Assembly (NCBI GenBank): GCA_010909165.1
Contig: VJWM01000107.1
Location: 620,001-684,000, forward strand
Length of the DNA stretch: 64,000 nucleotides
Direction of reading: 5' to 3'
Source: Anthoceros angustus
Taxonomy: Eukaryota > Streptophyta > Anthocerotopsida > Anthocerotales > Anthocerotaceae
Shown: positions 1 through 15,049 of the stretch, one piece after another
How the letters are laid out: each line of letters starts with the position of its first letter
How positions within the stretch are numbered: position 1 is the first letter of the stretch
The notes under the pieces: model-generated
The model's input: the letters and a program-made list of their open reading frames with translations, nothing else
The model's database searches: none
Told to the model about the DNA's origin: nothing
Made by a program: the position numbers and the translations under genes

Positions 1-239
1 ATCCCCAACCCTAGCGCCGGAGGGGCGCCCAGCCTGATCCTTGACCCCTGCCTTCCGGCTACGTTGATTTTCTTCTAGATTGTGAAAGGACCTACAAATG
101 GCCTAGTAATGGCCGGAGAATTTCCTCCATTAGACATTACCCGTCCGGTTAGCTGACGTGGCCGCCACGCCAACAACTTGATGACGTGACAATCTTGATT
201 TGGAACACCGGAGTGTAACATTCTAAATATCCAACTCGT

Positions 240-463
240 TTACACACACCCTAAAATGAGCCGCTCGGTCCGTACACACATCTTAAATGTCGCTCGCTGC
301 TTACACACATCCTAAATGTCGCTCGCTGCTTACACACATCCTAAATGTCGCTCGCTGCTTACACACATCCTAAATGTCGCTCACTGCTTACATACATTCT
401 AAATATGGTTCGCTGCTTACACACATCCTAAATGTCGCTCGCGGCTTGCACACATCCTAAATG
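240..463. repeat. 29-bp minisatellite, about 7-8 copies
   Basis: A unit of about 29 bp beginning tacacacatcctaaatgtcg recurs head to tail. The central copies are nearly identical and the outer copies are diverged (for example tacatacattctaaatatgg). The array explains the short open frame that starts inside it at 432, which I do not regard as a gene. The 230 bases before it and the AT-rich stretch 470-780 after it hold nothing I can identify. Confidence 0.9.
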
Positions 464-1348
464 TTCGAATTGCCGCAAAGTTATTGGCGTTTGGCCTACT
501 CATGCTTGTATATTATCCTACTACCTACCTTTGTCATTATATAATAATAATAATACTATTATATTATTCCGTCATCCTATTAGTTATATAAACTATGAGA
601 TATTTAATTTATATTATTTTCTTATTTTGATAAGAAGTGGATACATACTCAAAAGAACATTCAAACCAAGGAAAGATTATGGCAGCAAGATTGATGAAAT
701 ATATGTAAATTATGACTTAAGGCAAGGGGGTCTATAAAGTTTGTATAGGTACTTTGATATGTTTCTTATTTTAATGCTACCAAATTAAGTGATATTTTTG
801 TACGAAGATCAATGTATGTGGGTAGTGAAAGAAGGTAGAGGAGCGAATTGGTGGAGGGATGTTTTTGAATGGACGTTAGTTGAACTCAAGAGGAGTGAGG
901 TAAGCCTGAAGGCATGGTTAGCTGAAACCGAGAGAAGAGGGAGGGATTTGGTCGGGTCGTTTGTCCTAGTGGGGAAAAAGTGGACGGCTACACAAGCCTT
1001 ACTTGGTCTGGTGCGGCCTCCCGATCAGCTCTCCCCTTTCACCTTCACCACCCTCTCTCAGGGTAGGCAGCCCAGCCAGGCGAGCCACGCCGGACTGGAC
1101 GACGCCCGGCCAAGGAAGTTCAGCAGCTACGACCATACAGCGGGCTGCACTGCTACACGCTGGTTCCTTCAAACCCTGTCTTTGACGGATCCAGCTGCGC
1201 CATCGCCCGGCGCATTGCCGGCCACGGACCGCAGATCGCACCGGGAGCAGCAGGCTAGGGTTCTGCAGATCCCCCGCCACATTTGTGACCGATCCGGGTG
1301 CCGGGGCATTGGATCTGCGGGCAGCGCCAGGATAGGGCGGCAGGAGAC
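464..1348. other. Upstream region and 5' leader of the PP2A gene
   Basis: The first part (about 500-830) is AT-rich with TA/TAA runs and no coding signal. From about 1000 the base composition becomes GC-rich and runs without a clear break into the PP2A start at 1349, as expected for a promoter-proximal region and 5' UTR. Open frames here (789-1352 +, 1169-1783 -) show no family motif and overlap the PP2A first exon in other frames. Confidence 0.5.
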
Positions 1349-4282
<2,934 letters not shown>

Positions 4283-5282
4283 GGATACATCAGGACCTTC
4301 ATACTTCATACTGGAGAAACCAATTGTCTGCTGTTCTGAACTTGCAGCCAGCAAGTTGAAGGTGCCCATCCCCTGGCGCCAGTCACTGTTTTCTGTTTCC
4401 TGAATGTGAGCAGAGTGGCATCATTCCATTGTGACCAATGTCCATTTGAGCTGTCAAAAGAGTAAAGCGAATGCCGATCATCTGCTGTCTGCATGGACGT
4501 CAGGACATCAATTTGACTGTTTGCTGCTATTTATGATGTCTCACCCAGTAGTGGGCTTGGTATGATCGTACTTTCTCCGAGGTTAGCGGTTGCATCCTGT
4601 CTTCAAGTAGCCTGTAAATTTAGGGAGCTCAGCCAAGTCTTTTGCCAGAGCCTAGTCTCCACTTTGCTCGGGATAGGCAAGGAGCATGGTTAACATGCAG
4701 TCGTGGAACGTTCTATTCCTGTAGAGTTAGCGAAGTATTTTGTCCAAGAGTTGTGGTCAATTGTGGAAAGGGAGGTGATTCTCCAGCCGTCCATGTAATA
4801 TGAGATTTCCTTCATATCGTTCGGTCCTCCCCTCTCAAGAAAATTAATGATTTTAATAACCTCAGAGGATGCATTTCTGCCTTGTGGAACTTTACGGGGT
4901 TGCGCAGCCGTGTACATGGCGGAGTCATCAGGGAAAGGTTGAACAGGTGTATGTCGTTTGCGGCACAGGGTGCTATTCTTCTCTCCTCAACACCGTTCAG
5001 GCGTGTTTTGGGCATGTGAGGAACAACCTCAAACTCCCGCGATGGGCGCGCGAGCGTTCCTTTGAAGTCGAGAACCGTGGGGCAAGACAGACAAATAGAG
5101 AATTGGTAAATCTGAAGACATTTACAGCCGATGACAGTTGTTTATATAATTTGAAGGTCGGCTTTGGCTTTGTCTCCAACGAGGCCATAAGAGTGATGGG
5201 GCGGGAACAAACGCCAGAAGATAACAGCGATCCGTCCAAGTTCCAAGCTCTACACTCTCGCGATAAATGGAAGCTAGGCTAC
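4283..5282. other. Convergent 3' regions of the PP2A and WW genes
   Basis: About 1 kb between two convergent stop codons. It should contain both 3' UTRs. The long plus-strand open frame 4869-5570 has no recognisable family and runs antisense through the second WW-gene exon, so I treat it as a shadow. Confidence 0.5.
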
Positions 5283-6408
5283 CTACGAACTACACTCAAC
5301 TGTTGTGTCAGAAATCGAGTCCTCCTGTTGCTGCTCACAAGCTGCTCCGCGGAGACTGTCATCCATCCGCATGCGCTTGCGAGGGTCTGCACTAGTGCGC
5401 TCACATGTCTCCTTATTCTCATAGTAGACCTTTCCCGTCTGCAAAATTACAGTGCAAGACAACCATCAGATTCATTCATGCATGCGCTCACAAATCCAAG
5501 CCCTACAACATGCTGCCGCCAACCGGGGAGACTGAGCGTACAATTCAGCCGGGGCAATAGAAGTCGGTGAAGGCAACAAGACTCACCTTTAGGTTCAAAA
5601 TTTGTTCCCAGCCGCAAGGCAAGGGCTCCGAATCCAGTTCAATCTGAGGTCCTGCGCCAAGCCATGCATCGTCGATACGGCTCCGCCAGTACGTCATTCG
5701 TTCCATCCATCCATGATAAGGAGTAACAGGACTGCCTTTTCTTTTACGACGGTCGACCTTGAGGGAGGTGTAATCCCTAGCCAGAGTCTCGTCTAGAATG
5801 GCAGAAGACAATGCAGCATTGAGATCACAAGTAGCCAGGAATCCGTCCAATCTGTTTCTGCTTGCCTTGAGCGGCTGGACATCCATGCCCTTGCTTGCCT
5901 CATCATCTGGTCTGCACTCATCCCCAGCGTTATCACCGACATCGTCTCCGAACTCCGACACGCAACTGGAGCTGCAGCCGGAGAGCTCCGATTCACCGAC
6001 ATGCTCCTGCAGGCGGAGCGTTCCACTGTCCGCCGAGCACTCGGTCGAGTGGATGCTGTCCTCTTGACTCGACAGGCTGCTGCTCTCTGAACCGACTGCA
6101 TTAAGGGAAAAAAGCAGCGCCAATTGATTCTGCATGGCATCAACGAGCTGAGGCGGCCATTGCGGCCCGGCGCTCCTCGATGGCGTTATCGTCTGGGATG
6201 ATTCCCTTCCATGGCACGCTCCAACATCGGAGGCGGCTGCACTTGCTGGCTTCTCGGCGCCCGTCATGTCCATGAACCGCCCCCGGCTGATGGTCTCGGC
6301 AATAGTGCTCACGCCCGGATCCTGATCAAGGATGGAGTACGCTCCTGCGGCTACAGGCCCCGCTCTCCCCATGCAACCAGCCTCAAACCTCTCAAACCTC
6401 GCGTGCAA
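5283..6408 (-). CDS. WW-domain protein, CFL1-like (curly flag leaf type), two exons
   Basis: Two exons on the minus strand: 6408-5587 and 5438-5283, joined in phase 0 at a GT-AG intron of 148 bp, giving 325 residues and stop TAG at 5285-5283. The intron splits an atypical WW domain at residues 263-294. It reads LPCGWEQILNLK at the end of exon 1 and TGKVYYENKE...SADPR at the start of exon 2. The first Trp (267), the Tyr pair (279-280) and the final Pro (293) are present, but the second signature Trp is replaced by Ser. Plant CFL1-type proteins, which regulate cuticle and leaf development, also have a WW domain of this style (LP.GWE..L.LKTG..YY), from general family knowledge. The preceding 260 residues are Ser/Glu/Asp rich and probably disordered. 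The C-terminal Cys motif of longer CFL1 relatives is absent. A later Met (MGRAGP) is an alternative start. Confidence 0.75.
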
Positions 6409-7500
6409 TTGTGCCAGATCACAACTCCCTCCACCCTCTCGACCGTCACTGCATTATCCTCCACCCCGGCGCCCAGATACCCGCCACCTCAATCCTCAAA
6501 CGCAGGTACACTCTAACGCAGCCGCATCAGCAGCACAGACTCACACTCCAAGGTCCCAATTGCGCTAACAAGTCGCCGCAGATCGGGCTCCCAGAGCAGC
6601 GCATGCAACATCCACCTCCAAGAATTTTGGAACCAGCCGGCATCCAGGTCCCGTCACCCCACACCAAGACCGGAGTCGAAGAAGAGATAAGCGCTCACCG
6701 CAACGCGCCAAATTGCGCACCGAGGGCCAGAAACGGCCTAGAGACTCAAGAACACGCTCCCCGCCCAGACCAAAACCCACCTCCCCACTTTTGACGTAAG
6801 ACGGAGGATGCAACAACCCACCACGAATCGCCCACCGCCTCACGCGACCCCGCCCTCCCAAGACAAGCACAATTGCAACACCAAGACAACCCAGCAACGC
6901 AAGCAAGCCGGCCCAAGACACGAATCTGAGAAAGGAAAGGAACCCGAGAAAGGAAAGCCCTTGCCCCGCAAGCAAGTGCGGGCAGCGGAGCGGAAGCGCA
7001 GGAGGAGGAGGAGGAGGAGGAGGAGGAGGAGAAGGAGAAGCGGCGGGAGCGGTGGAAGGCGGAGAAGACGAAGCAGTTGCCGGGCGAGGGCAGGCCAGAC
7101 AGACGGAGCTCTTAAACGGAATTCCGCACAAGAGAGAAGCAGGCAGGGCAAGAGGGGCGGAGGTGGAGGCGGCGGCAGGGCCAGTGGCAGAGGCAGAGGC
7201 AGAGGCGCAGTGGAGGCGCCAGCGAGCGCCAAAGCCCCCTAGCTGTGGGCGCTTCCTATCCTTCCAAGCGCCACGCCCCGAGGATGGCGAGATCGCGGGA
7301 TGAGCAATGGGCGTGCCGCCACTGCGCGCATCAGGCAAGAAAGAAGCCTGGCACGGCAGGCTTCTCGCAGGCCGCTCTCTCAGGGCGCAGCGAAGAGAGC
7401 AGAGCAAAGCGGAGGCGGGCAGCGGCAGGCCAGGCCAGGCCAGCCAAAGCCCAGGGCGGCTTCCTTCACGCAAAACTAAGACACAACTCTCCAAGCCTTA
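6409..7500 (-). promoter_or_regulatory. Upstream region of the WW gene, GGA-repeat rich
   Basis: GC-rich DNA directly upstream of the minus-strand WW gene. It contains a GGA/GAG trinucleotide run at about 6999-7036 and several purine-rich blocks to 7210. Long open frames on both strands (6565-7494 -, 6808-7242 +) consist mostly of polyarginine, polyproline or polyleucine translations of these repeats, so they are not counted as genes. A 5' leader and promoter are the simplest reading. Confidence 0.4.
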
Positions 7501-10500
7501 CCCCCAACAGGGGAAGAGAGAGACTCAACCCGCCTTGCACTCTCCCCGTAACCGCAGTTACGCTTATGACGGAACGGGCATTCACTGCCGGTGCACGGTT
7601 ACGCCCGCGGTTTAATGCGTATCCATCCTTTAATCTTCTTCTGTACACGGTACGCAATCCATTCCTTGCACGCACTTACTCCTCCCCACCCGGACCGGGC
7701 CCGGCCCCACGGGACGGGACGGGGCTGAAGAAAACGGAACGGGCCCAGCCCCGCGTTAGAACGGCTGCCCACTTATTTAATTTCCCCGTACCCACTACCC
7801 CTTTTCCTTTCCTTGTTTATTCTTCTTTTGTACAGCCTCCTCCTCCCTCCTCCAATAGCCTCCTCTCCACCCCCTTCATTCCTGCCGTATAACTCTAGCC
7901 ATTCCAACATTTCTCGTCCAGCTTACCTTTTCCCCTTCTCAGAATACTCATTTCTGCTACCTCCACTATAATCTACACGTCATACAAACACAAATATCGA
8001 GAAAGACTCCACCTTTGGGATATTGCCTTCCTCAAAAGAAACAGGTTGATCTTGGAAGTTGCGCACCTGAGTTATCAACTTCTCTAAACCTCCAAAACCC
8101 TTGGATTACAAAAAATGTATTGAATTAAATTCAAAAACAAGGTATGATAAGGCATATATTGAGGAGGACACAAGCTACATAGTCTAGTTAGAGCTAAATC
8201 TTTTAGACAGAAGTTGGTGAGAGCAAAGTAAGGGGAGTTTATTTCCGTAAACAAGAGACGACAAAAGAGCTGTGGTGGTTTCTTGGGGGCCGTTCCGTTG
8301 GCGTCCCTCCAACGACAGGGCGGGGCCGGGGGCGGGGGTCCAGAAGGTTCAGAGCCCGAGACCAACGTGAGAGGACGGGACGGGACGGGACGGGACGGGA
8401 CGGGAGTGAAGAGAGCCGGAGTGAATGTGAACTGCGGTTAGAGCTGGGGGGCCGCTAAGATAGGGGGAGCCGGTGGCAGCGGCAGCCGGTGCTTGGCAGG
8501 TAGCGGGGAAAGGGTAACATTGTCTGGCGGTCATGACAAGGAGACGACGAGACGCCCAAACGCGGCGGTTGGCTGTCAGCGGGAGGCGTCAGTGGAGGCA
8601 GCGACAGGCTATTCTGGCGGTCCGCTAAAGCAGCAGAGTTTAACCCGACGTGGGCACGTCGGGCTGAGCGGTTTTGGACGGACGCCCGTGCGGCCCGCGC
8701 TTGACGGAACGTGGAACCACGACCTGACTGACGATCTGGAGTGTCGAGTGAGTGTAGAGTGTCGAGTGTCGTGTCCCGGACCCGGCGTGTATGTAGCCGG
8801 GCGGGGCTCGGGTAGTTATCTTCCCGGGCGTCATCCGCAGCGGGCACGCGCAAAAGGCAAAAGTGGGGTGGGGCGGCCGTACCGTCTCTCACGCGCCGTG
8901 GTCGTACAGCGGCAGGAGCGGCAGGCTTTCGGTTGTTTGGCGGCATTGGCACTGCCGCGGCTTGGAGGTCGCAGCTCCGGACCCCTGGGCTTGTGATGTG
9001 AAGGCGTTTAATCTCGCACGCCTTGGGTATGTTATGTTGCGAAGGAACGATCGTGTTGCAGCAGAGGATGCAGGTGACCACCCATGCCTGTATGATTGGG
9101 AACCCAGCACGTCAGGGTGCGGAAATTACAGTTGCTGGTGCCGCATCAGCATGCCATCTCCGGGCCCCCGCCGAGCTGCTGCAGCCTGCGAGCAATCAGG
9201 AGCCGAGTGGAGTTATCTATCTACGTAGCTTGCTCCAATGGTTGGTGGTAATGGTGTGGTATGCGGAATTGAATGGAGGATGGAGATGCCGACCTACGAC
9301 CAGTTCAAGGAGAGCGCGACACGGACTTCGGTGCTGATATCAGCGGGAGGGACAGCAAAGCGGGTTTCAGTCCTTCACACATGCGGGATATGCATACATT
9401 AGGGCAAGGGGATGGATTGGAGTAGCGTTGGAAAAGCGGGGAGCGCAGGAGGCGCGGGAGGTGTGTGCTGTGCTGTGCGGAAGGGAAGGGAAGGGGATCA
9501 TTCTCACTTGTGCGAGGCAGGCCGGGCAGTGGCAGTGGCAGTGGCCGTGGCAGTGGCGATGCTGGCGCACACAAAGGCTGGCTACTCCGCTCCAAAACGT
9601 CCGTCCATGCTCACGCACATAACCTGATCAGAGCCCCGGCGTGTCAGTGTTTCCTGCACCTCCTCTGCTCCCGCTACTGCTCCGCCTCCTGCTCCTGGAC
9701 TCCTGCTGCCTGGCTGGCTGTGCGCCTAATCATCGCTTATCGCTGCACGAGGGAGGGAGCGAGCGAGGCAGCGAGGCAGCGGGCGAACCCTTTCCTTTTT
9801 GGCGGACGTGTGTTGCGGAGGGCCGCGCTCGCCACCGCCGGCGGGAGCCCGGTCGCCCTATTAATGGTGCCTGTCGGTTTGCCTGCGCTGCTCGCCATCT
9901 CCGTCCGCCAAGTTGCCTGCCCCCGGCACCGGATTGCTGGCGCGTGAATTCATGCGCACTGCGTCCTCTTGCGTATGCCAGTGGGCAATTCTAGGAGGTA
10001 TGTATGAAAGCCTCCCCCGCCTCCACTTGTACTGCTTTGTTCTCCAGTACTCGCCGTCGTTTACAGGCCTTTGGCATCGGGATGAGATCGACGGCGGTTA
10101 TCTTGGAACAAGGCGTGAGAGTGGTGGCGCACCTCATTCTTCTTGCTCCGTGCTTTTGCCGTTTCCTTTTGTATCTCCGGTCTATGTATGTATGTCTTGT
10201 CCCACATCCCTATGGGCACTGTACAAACTCCTGTACAGTATGTGTGCTGTCAGTGCCATGGAAGATGCGTATATTATCAAGATATGTACATGGGTGCATG
10301 ACCTTTTGTGTATGAGCGGCAGCAGATGACGTTCTGGTTGCGTGGAGCATTGCTTGCCTTCTCTCAGATGCGCAGGTAGCGGCAAGTTGCTGCAAACCTC
10401 GGACCAGCACCAGCACCAGCACCAGCCCCAGCCCTGGTCTTATTTGGGGAGAGGCAGTCAACAATCGGGGGCCAGGGGTCAAGGAATGAGGGCATCAGTC

Positions 10501-13500
10501 GACATCACGGCATGGGGGTTGCTGAGTTGGAAAGCTGTCCTTGGGTTTCACTCTCACCTTCACCGCAATGAGACGAATGGTACGATTGCAGGCACTATGA
10601 AAGTGAAGCGCGCATTCCATGGCCTTTTCTGGCCAGCAGTCGATTGCAGATCTGGCCTCAGTGCGGTCCTTACGATTCTCTGTTACGAGACTGTGTGCCT
10701 GCTTGTGAGGACGCTTACCGGCATTCAACCGCATTCAACACTAAGATAAGCAAGTACACGGGTGTGCACTGTGCGGGTGGAGGAGAAGTGAAGGTTCCCA
10801 TATCAGTTGGGGTTTATGTATGTGTGTGTACATGAGGATAAGAGCATGCGCATCGGCATGCCGTGGTTGGGCATGTGTGGGACCTCGGGGGCCGTGCACG
10901 CAAGACAAAGTGAAGGAGGACAGGACAGGGTGACCGACTTGGGGGGCCGAGAATCGAGGCGTGGTCGGCTCCGGGGGCAGCATCGGCATCTGCTGGATGC
11001 GTTTCTGTTGCTCGCGGCCCGATCAGGGCTACGCTCTAAAAATATTTCGGGGCCGTGATTCTCCCCGGGATTTCGCCAAATCGGAAGCTACCAAAGGGGA
11101 TTGCGGGCACCGCCGGGTCCAGGTCCAGGTCCAGGGCTCCAGGCGCATCGGTTTCTCACTTCCGATGACCGGGATCATTGGATCATTGGATCATTGCAGG
11201 CAGATGAGCTGCCCTATTCGCCGCCGACGCCACCGCCATGTTCATGTCGCATGGCATGCATGTGGGAGCATGATGGGAATTTGCAGGCAGGCTGGGCCAC
11301 TTTGATCTTCTGTACATCCATCCTTGATGATCTCCTCCGCCTTCTGTGAGTGAGAGTGATCGCTTAGCAGCAGTGAGAGAGACGCGATGGCGATGATACC
11401 GTCACGACTGGAGAGCACTTTCTTGTGTGCATTGATGGGTTGTGGTCCCAGTATTAACTTGGAGCCCGGTTTGCGTTTATGAAGATGAGGTCACTAGGCA
11501 CGACATGCAGCGCAGCACAGCCTTCCGTTCTACTCTACAGCGCTTTGATGAGGCCAACGTGAGCTGGAGTGCGGGCTAATTGCATCGGATGAGAGCCCTT
11601 GGGGAGCAAGCAACCTTTCTTTAGCTCGCTCGGAATGAATGCATGCACTTGTGCATGATGGTGGAGGCGAAGTAGGGGGGGTGGGGCATGGGCCGGCCCG
11701 GTCCGGGCCGGCACCGGGCACCGGGCACCGGGCACCAGGCTCCGGGCTCCCGACTCCCGCCTCCTCCTTTCCAACTCGGGAGTCGGGTTGCCCTGCACGC
11801 CAGGGGTTTTTGCCAGGACCGCGTGCCTGCCCTGCAAGGCTGCACCCGGTCCCCAGCAGGACACTCCACCCTGTTGGTGGGATGGCGGAGGCAGAGGCAG
11901 AGGAGTAGCCCTGGGCCGTGCCCCGGTCTCAGGCCCCCAGTTGATAACAATGCAGTATATTTAATGGCCCAGCAAGTACTGAAGCTGGAGCACAAGTGTG
12001 TACCGGGGGCAGGTTTGGCGTCTAGCACATGAATGCGTTGCAGTGCCGGCATGCGGGGCCGGTTCTGTTTCTGGTACCGTCGCCAGGCCTACGGCCAGGG
12101 CCAGGGCCAGCGCCAGCGCCAGCGGCAGCGCCAGCGCCAGCGCCACCGGGCGGGTGGCACACTGGCAGTGGGAAGGAAGCTACATGGTATCCACACATAC
12201 TATACTGTATAAGGTGACGACGTTCCAAGTGGGCGTGTCAGGGACTTGCAGGCAGACAGGCACTCGCAAGCATTCATGCTTTCATTCTTTCCCGGCGGGA
12301 ATCATTGATTAGTGCGCACTAAAGTTAAACCAGGCTTTGTTGCCAGCTTCCATTATGCGCAGCGCCGGTGATGATTGGGGCATGGAAGCGCCATGGCCCG
12401 GCGCTAAGCAAGATCTCACTCCATAATGGGGGCCATTCCTCCTCATGTACCGCAAGTGACACTGAGTGTGTGTCACTGCGTCGGCACTAAATAGGGGGAA
12501 TTGGTATGCCTCCACCGGAGGCATCGCAGTACTGCCCATTCATGTCCGCTGCTAATCAAACATGGCAGCACTGATGGCTCCCTGAATAAAGTAACCACGG
12601 CACAAATGTGGCTTGTGCCGGGTCTAATGCGGTCAAGGAGAATCTGGAGGCGACAGGCGCCGCGCTTGAAGGGCCACCTACATACAGCTTGCGGCAGCTG
12701 AGCAGCTGAGCAGCAGCAGGGTGGCAGACAGGCAGGCGCCTGGGGGGACTGCCTCCCAAAAATGCCAGGCGCCTCATTTCCATTGGAGTTTATCTCCATA
12801 AGCTCGCTGGAGGCGCGCTAATTTGTCTTGTCTGCACTGGCGCAGGTTCACATGGGCCGTCAAAATGAGAGAACGCGGTGACCGAAGCAAAGCAGGCGTG
12901 ACTTTGGATGTGTTTGTCGTCTCGAGTCTCCACAACCGCCAGTTGTAAGCAATCCTTCCTCCCGAGCCCGATGGGTTCCTTGAACCTTCGGGCTTCGTCA
13001 TCATGCTCCGATTTGACCAGTCAACAAATGGAGTGACGGGAGGTGAGCCTTCAAGCCTTGCCTCGATGATTACAACACATGTAACTTATGGCGTGCACAT
13101 GGGCCCTTGGCAAATGCAGTGCGCCACAACCAGAAATCCCTCGGGACCTGCCTCTTCATCGCACACAATTGGGCTGGCTTTGTCGGTAGACTGCGAATGC
13201 GACTGCAACTGCAACTGCAACTGCGATAGGGCTGGACGGGACGGAACCTGGTCCTTGGAGATTCATGTTTGGAATCCTGCTGCATTGCTTTTCTCTTTCG
13301 CTCCTTTCCTTTTTGCTGCTTGCTTGAAGTCGGTCCTGCCTGGTCCAGACTCGTCATCCTTGTAGCAGGCCTGCACTTTCGTCTGTGTATGTGTGTATGT
13401 TAGTATGATGTATATACGGGTAGGTAGTACGTCCCGTGTTGTGTTATGAATGATCACGAGCTTGCCCCCTTTCTTTAACGCTCGCTTTGTCTGTGTGTAG

Positions 13501-13900
13501 GAGTCCGGACGGTCTTCGTATACGGCCCACCACGGTGTTGCTTACAGTTACGGTATTGTGCCAGATGGCCGGACCCGGTGCGATTAGTGCACACCTAGGC
13601 TGGAATCTCAACCTTTCAAAAAAAACGTGTTTTCATTTCTTTGTATGCGGCGTAGGAGGTCATGCTCTTAATGCATCTTCAAAATAAAGGGTTCCTTGTT
13701 CGATGTTTGTTATAGATAAGTTGAATATTATAAAAATTTAAAAAATTAAATCATATTGTGCATCAGTTAAGCGTCCTTCAAAGAATTACATTCTTGGAAG
13801 AAACATTAGAGATTAAAATAATATTCTAGACGATATGATTTGTAGTCCAATTTTTTGCAATACTAGTTAACTCACACCATTTACAACTTTTTATCCAACC
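7501..13900. other. Gene-free region dense in microsatellites
   Basis: About 6.4 kb without any open frame that shows a family motif or codon structure. It carries a short imperfect repeat every few hundred bases: (GACGG)n at 8373-8404, gcagtg units at 9529-9560, cagcac units near 10405-10430, ccaggt units near 11118, ggatcatt triplets near 11170, caccggg units near 11714, ccagcg/ccaggg units at 12095-12150 and aactgc units near 13204. It could be promoter or long leader sequence, or a noncoding transcript. The sequence alone does not decide this. Confidence 0.5.
8373..8404. repeat. (GACGG) pentanucleotide microsatellite
   Basis: Six or more perfect copies of a 5-bp unit, flanked by GC-rich unique sequence. 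Confidence 0.9.
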
Positions 13901-14737
13901 CTTGTCGACCCTGCTCTAGGTTGCTGGAAATATGTCAATCATACCAAAGTTTTTCCTTATGTGAAATGAGTAGTTCACAAGATGACCCAAGATAAATGTG
14001 CCACATTATTTACAGTATCTCATGCTCAGTCTTCAATACTACACAAGTAATCAACCTTGGCTTCAACAATCTTGTTGTTTGGCCTTCTCAGTTGTAATTC
14101 TTTATATAATCTAAGCGATATTTCACAAACAAAGAAAAAAACTTCACAAGTAACTTTGAGTAGTCATTCCAAGGAATAATTCACCTAATACACGGTCTCA
14201 CGGACTTCACAAAATCCACAAATATTGCAAAAGACTTGTAGGAACATTTTTTTTCTTTCATGTTTGCATATAATTCAGCATTTTTTTCGTGCAGAAAAAT
14301 TTAATTATGAATAAGGGCATTACAAAGGAGCATCGGGTGTGAGCTGTTAGAGATGGGTTACCCGCTACGTACATACGTGATTCTGCACTAGATGCAAGTC
14401 TCGTCAATGTCTTAGATGACGAGCCTCTCATCTCTTCCACAATGGAGAATAGTCCGTCTATGTAGAGCACGAAGAAGAGCAAACAACTTATCAAGTTGTA
14501 ATAGAAAGATAATGTAGAACCTGGCTCTTTGCGCGGCAAAGTTGCGCTACAAAGACCTTTTCCTTACGCTACTCGGGCGCCCATCCCCCAATCGTCATTG
14601 ATGAAGCACAACGCCTCCCGAAGTGGGTCCGTGTCCACTCGAACTAGCACATTTAGCTTGTTCTTCAAAAGGAACTTCTATTTCAACATAGGATTTTCAA
14701 AATTGCTTTTGGCTTTCCATGTTCTAATTTTTGTCGC

Positions 14738-15032
14738 ATGGGGATGAGTATTAAGTTTAAAATCTACCACCCAATATTTGCTATATTCTCATTTATTTTT
14801 TAGATGTAAAATTGTATATTCGCAAGAGTATTTTGATGGCACCATTACTCAGTTGGGTGCAATGGAGTACAAAAATTGACATAAAATCAAAAAATTCTTA
14901 TATATCTTCTTCATGCTAAATCAAGTAGTGAAAACTGTACTATTTGATACATGTGGAGGTTCTAGAGGTATGTGTATTCATGTGAAAGATTGCAAAGTAC
15001 AATTTGAGTTCTATGCATTCAAGGGTGATTAA
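14738..15032 (+). pseudogene. Degenerate copy of the Gnk2/DUF26 secreted protein (copy A)
   Basis: Aligns by eye with the intact copy at 21450-21893. It keeps the equivalent start (ATGGGGATGAG), the cytosine-poor signal-peptide region, the segment ending in a Gly-Thr-rich ...DGTIT-like stretch and the C-terminal codons for HVKDCKVQFEFYAF-like sequence. It has in-frame stops early on, for example just after the signal-peptide region. A central deletion of roughly 140 bp removes the middle of the domain, including the first two cysteines of the Cys-rich block. The upstream few hundred bases (from about 13920) also resemble the upstream DNA of the other copies. Confidence 0.8.
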
Positions 15033-15049
15033 AAAGTCTATTACGTTGA

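Noticed and set aside
4869-5570. 233-residue plus-strand open frame
   Set aside because: It runs antisense across WW-gene exon 2 and the intron, shows no family, and the minus-strand splice and WW motif explain the region better.
6565-7494. 309-residue minus-strand open frame and its plus-strand partner at 6808-7242
   Set aside because: Both are translations of GGA/GAG and other GC-rich simple repeats (polyproline, polyleucine, polyarginine), with no domain; they lie in the presumed 5' region of the WW gene.
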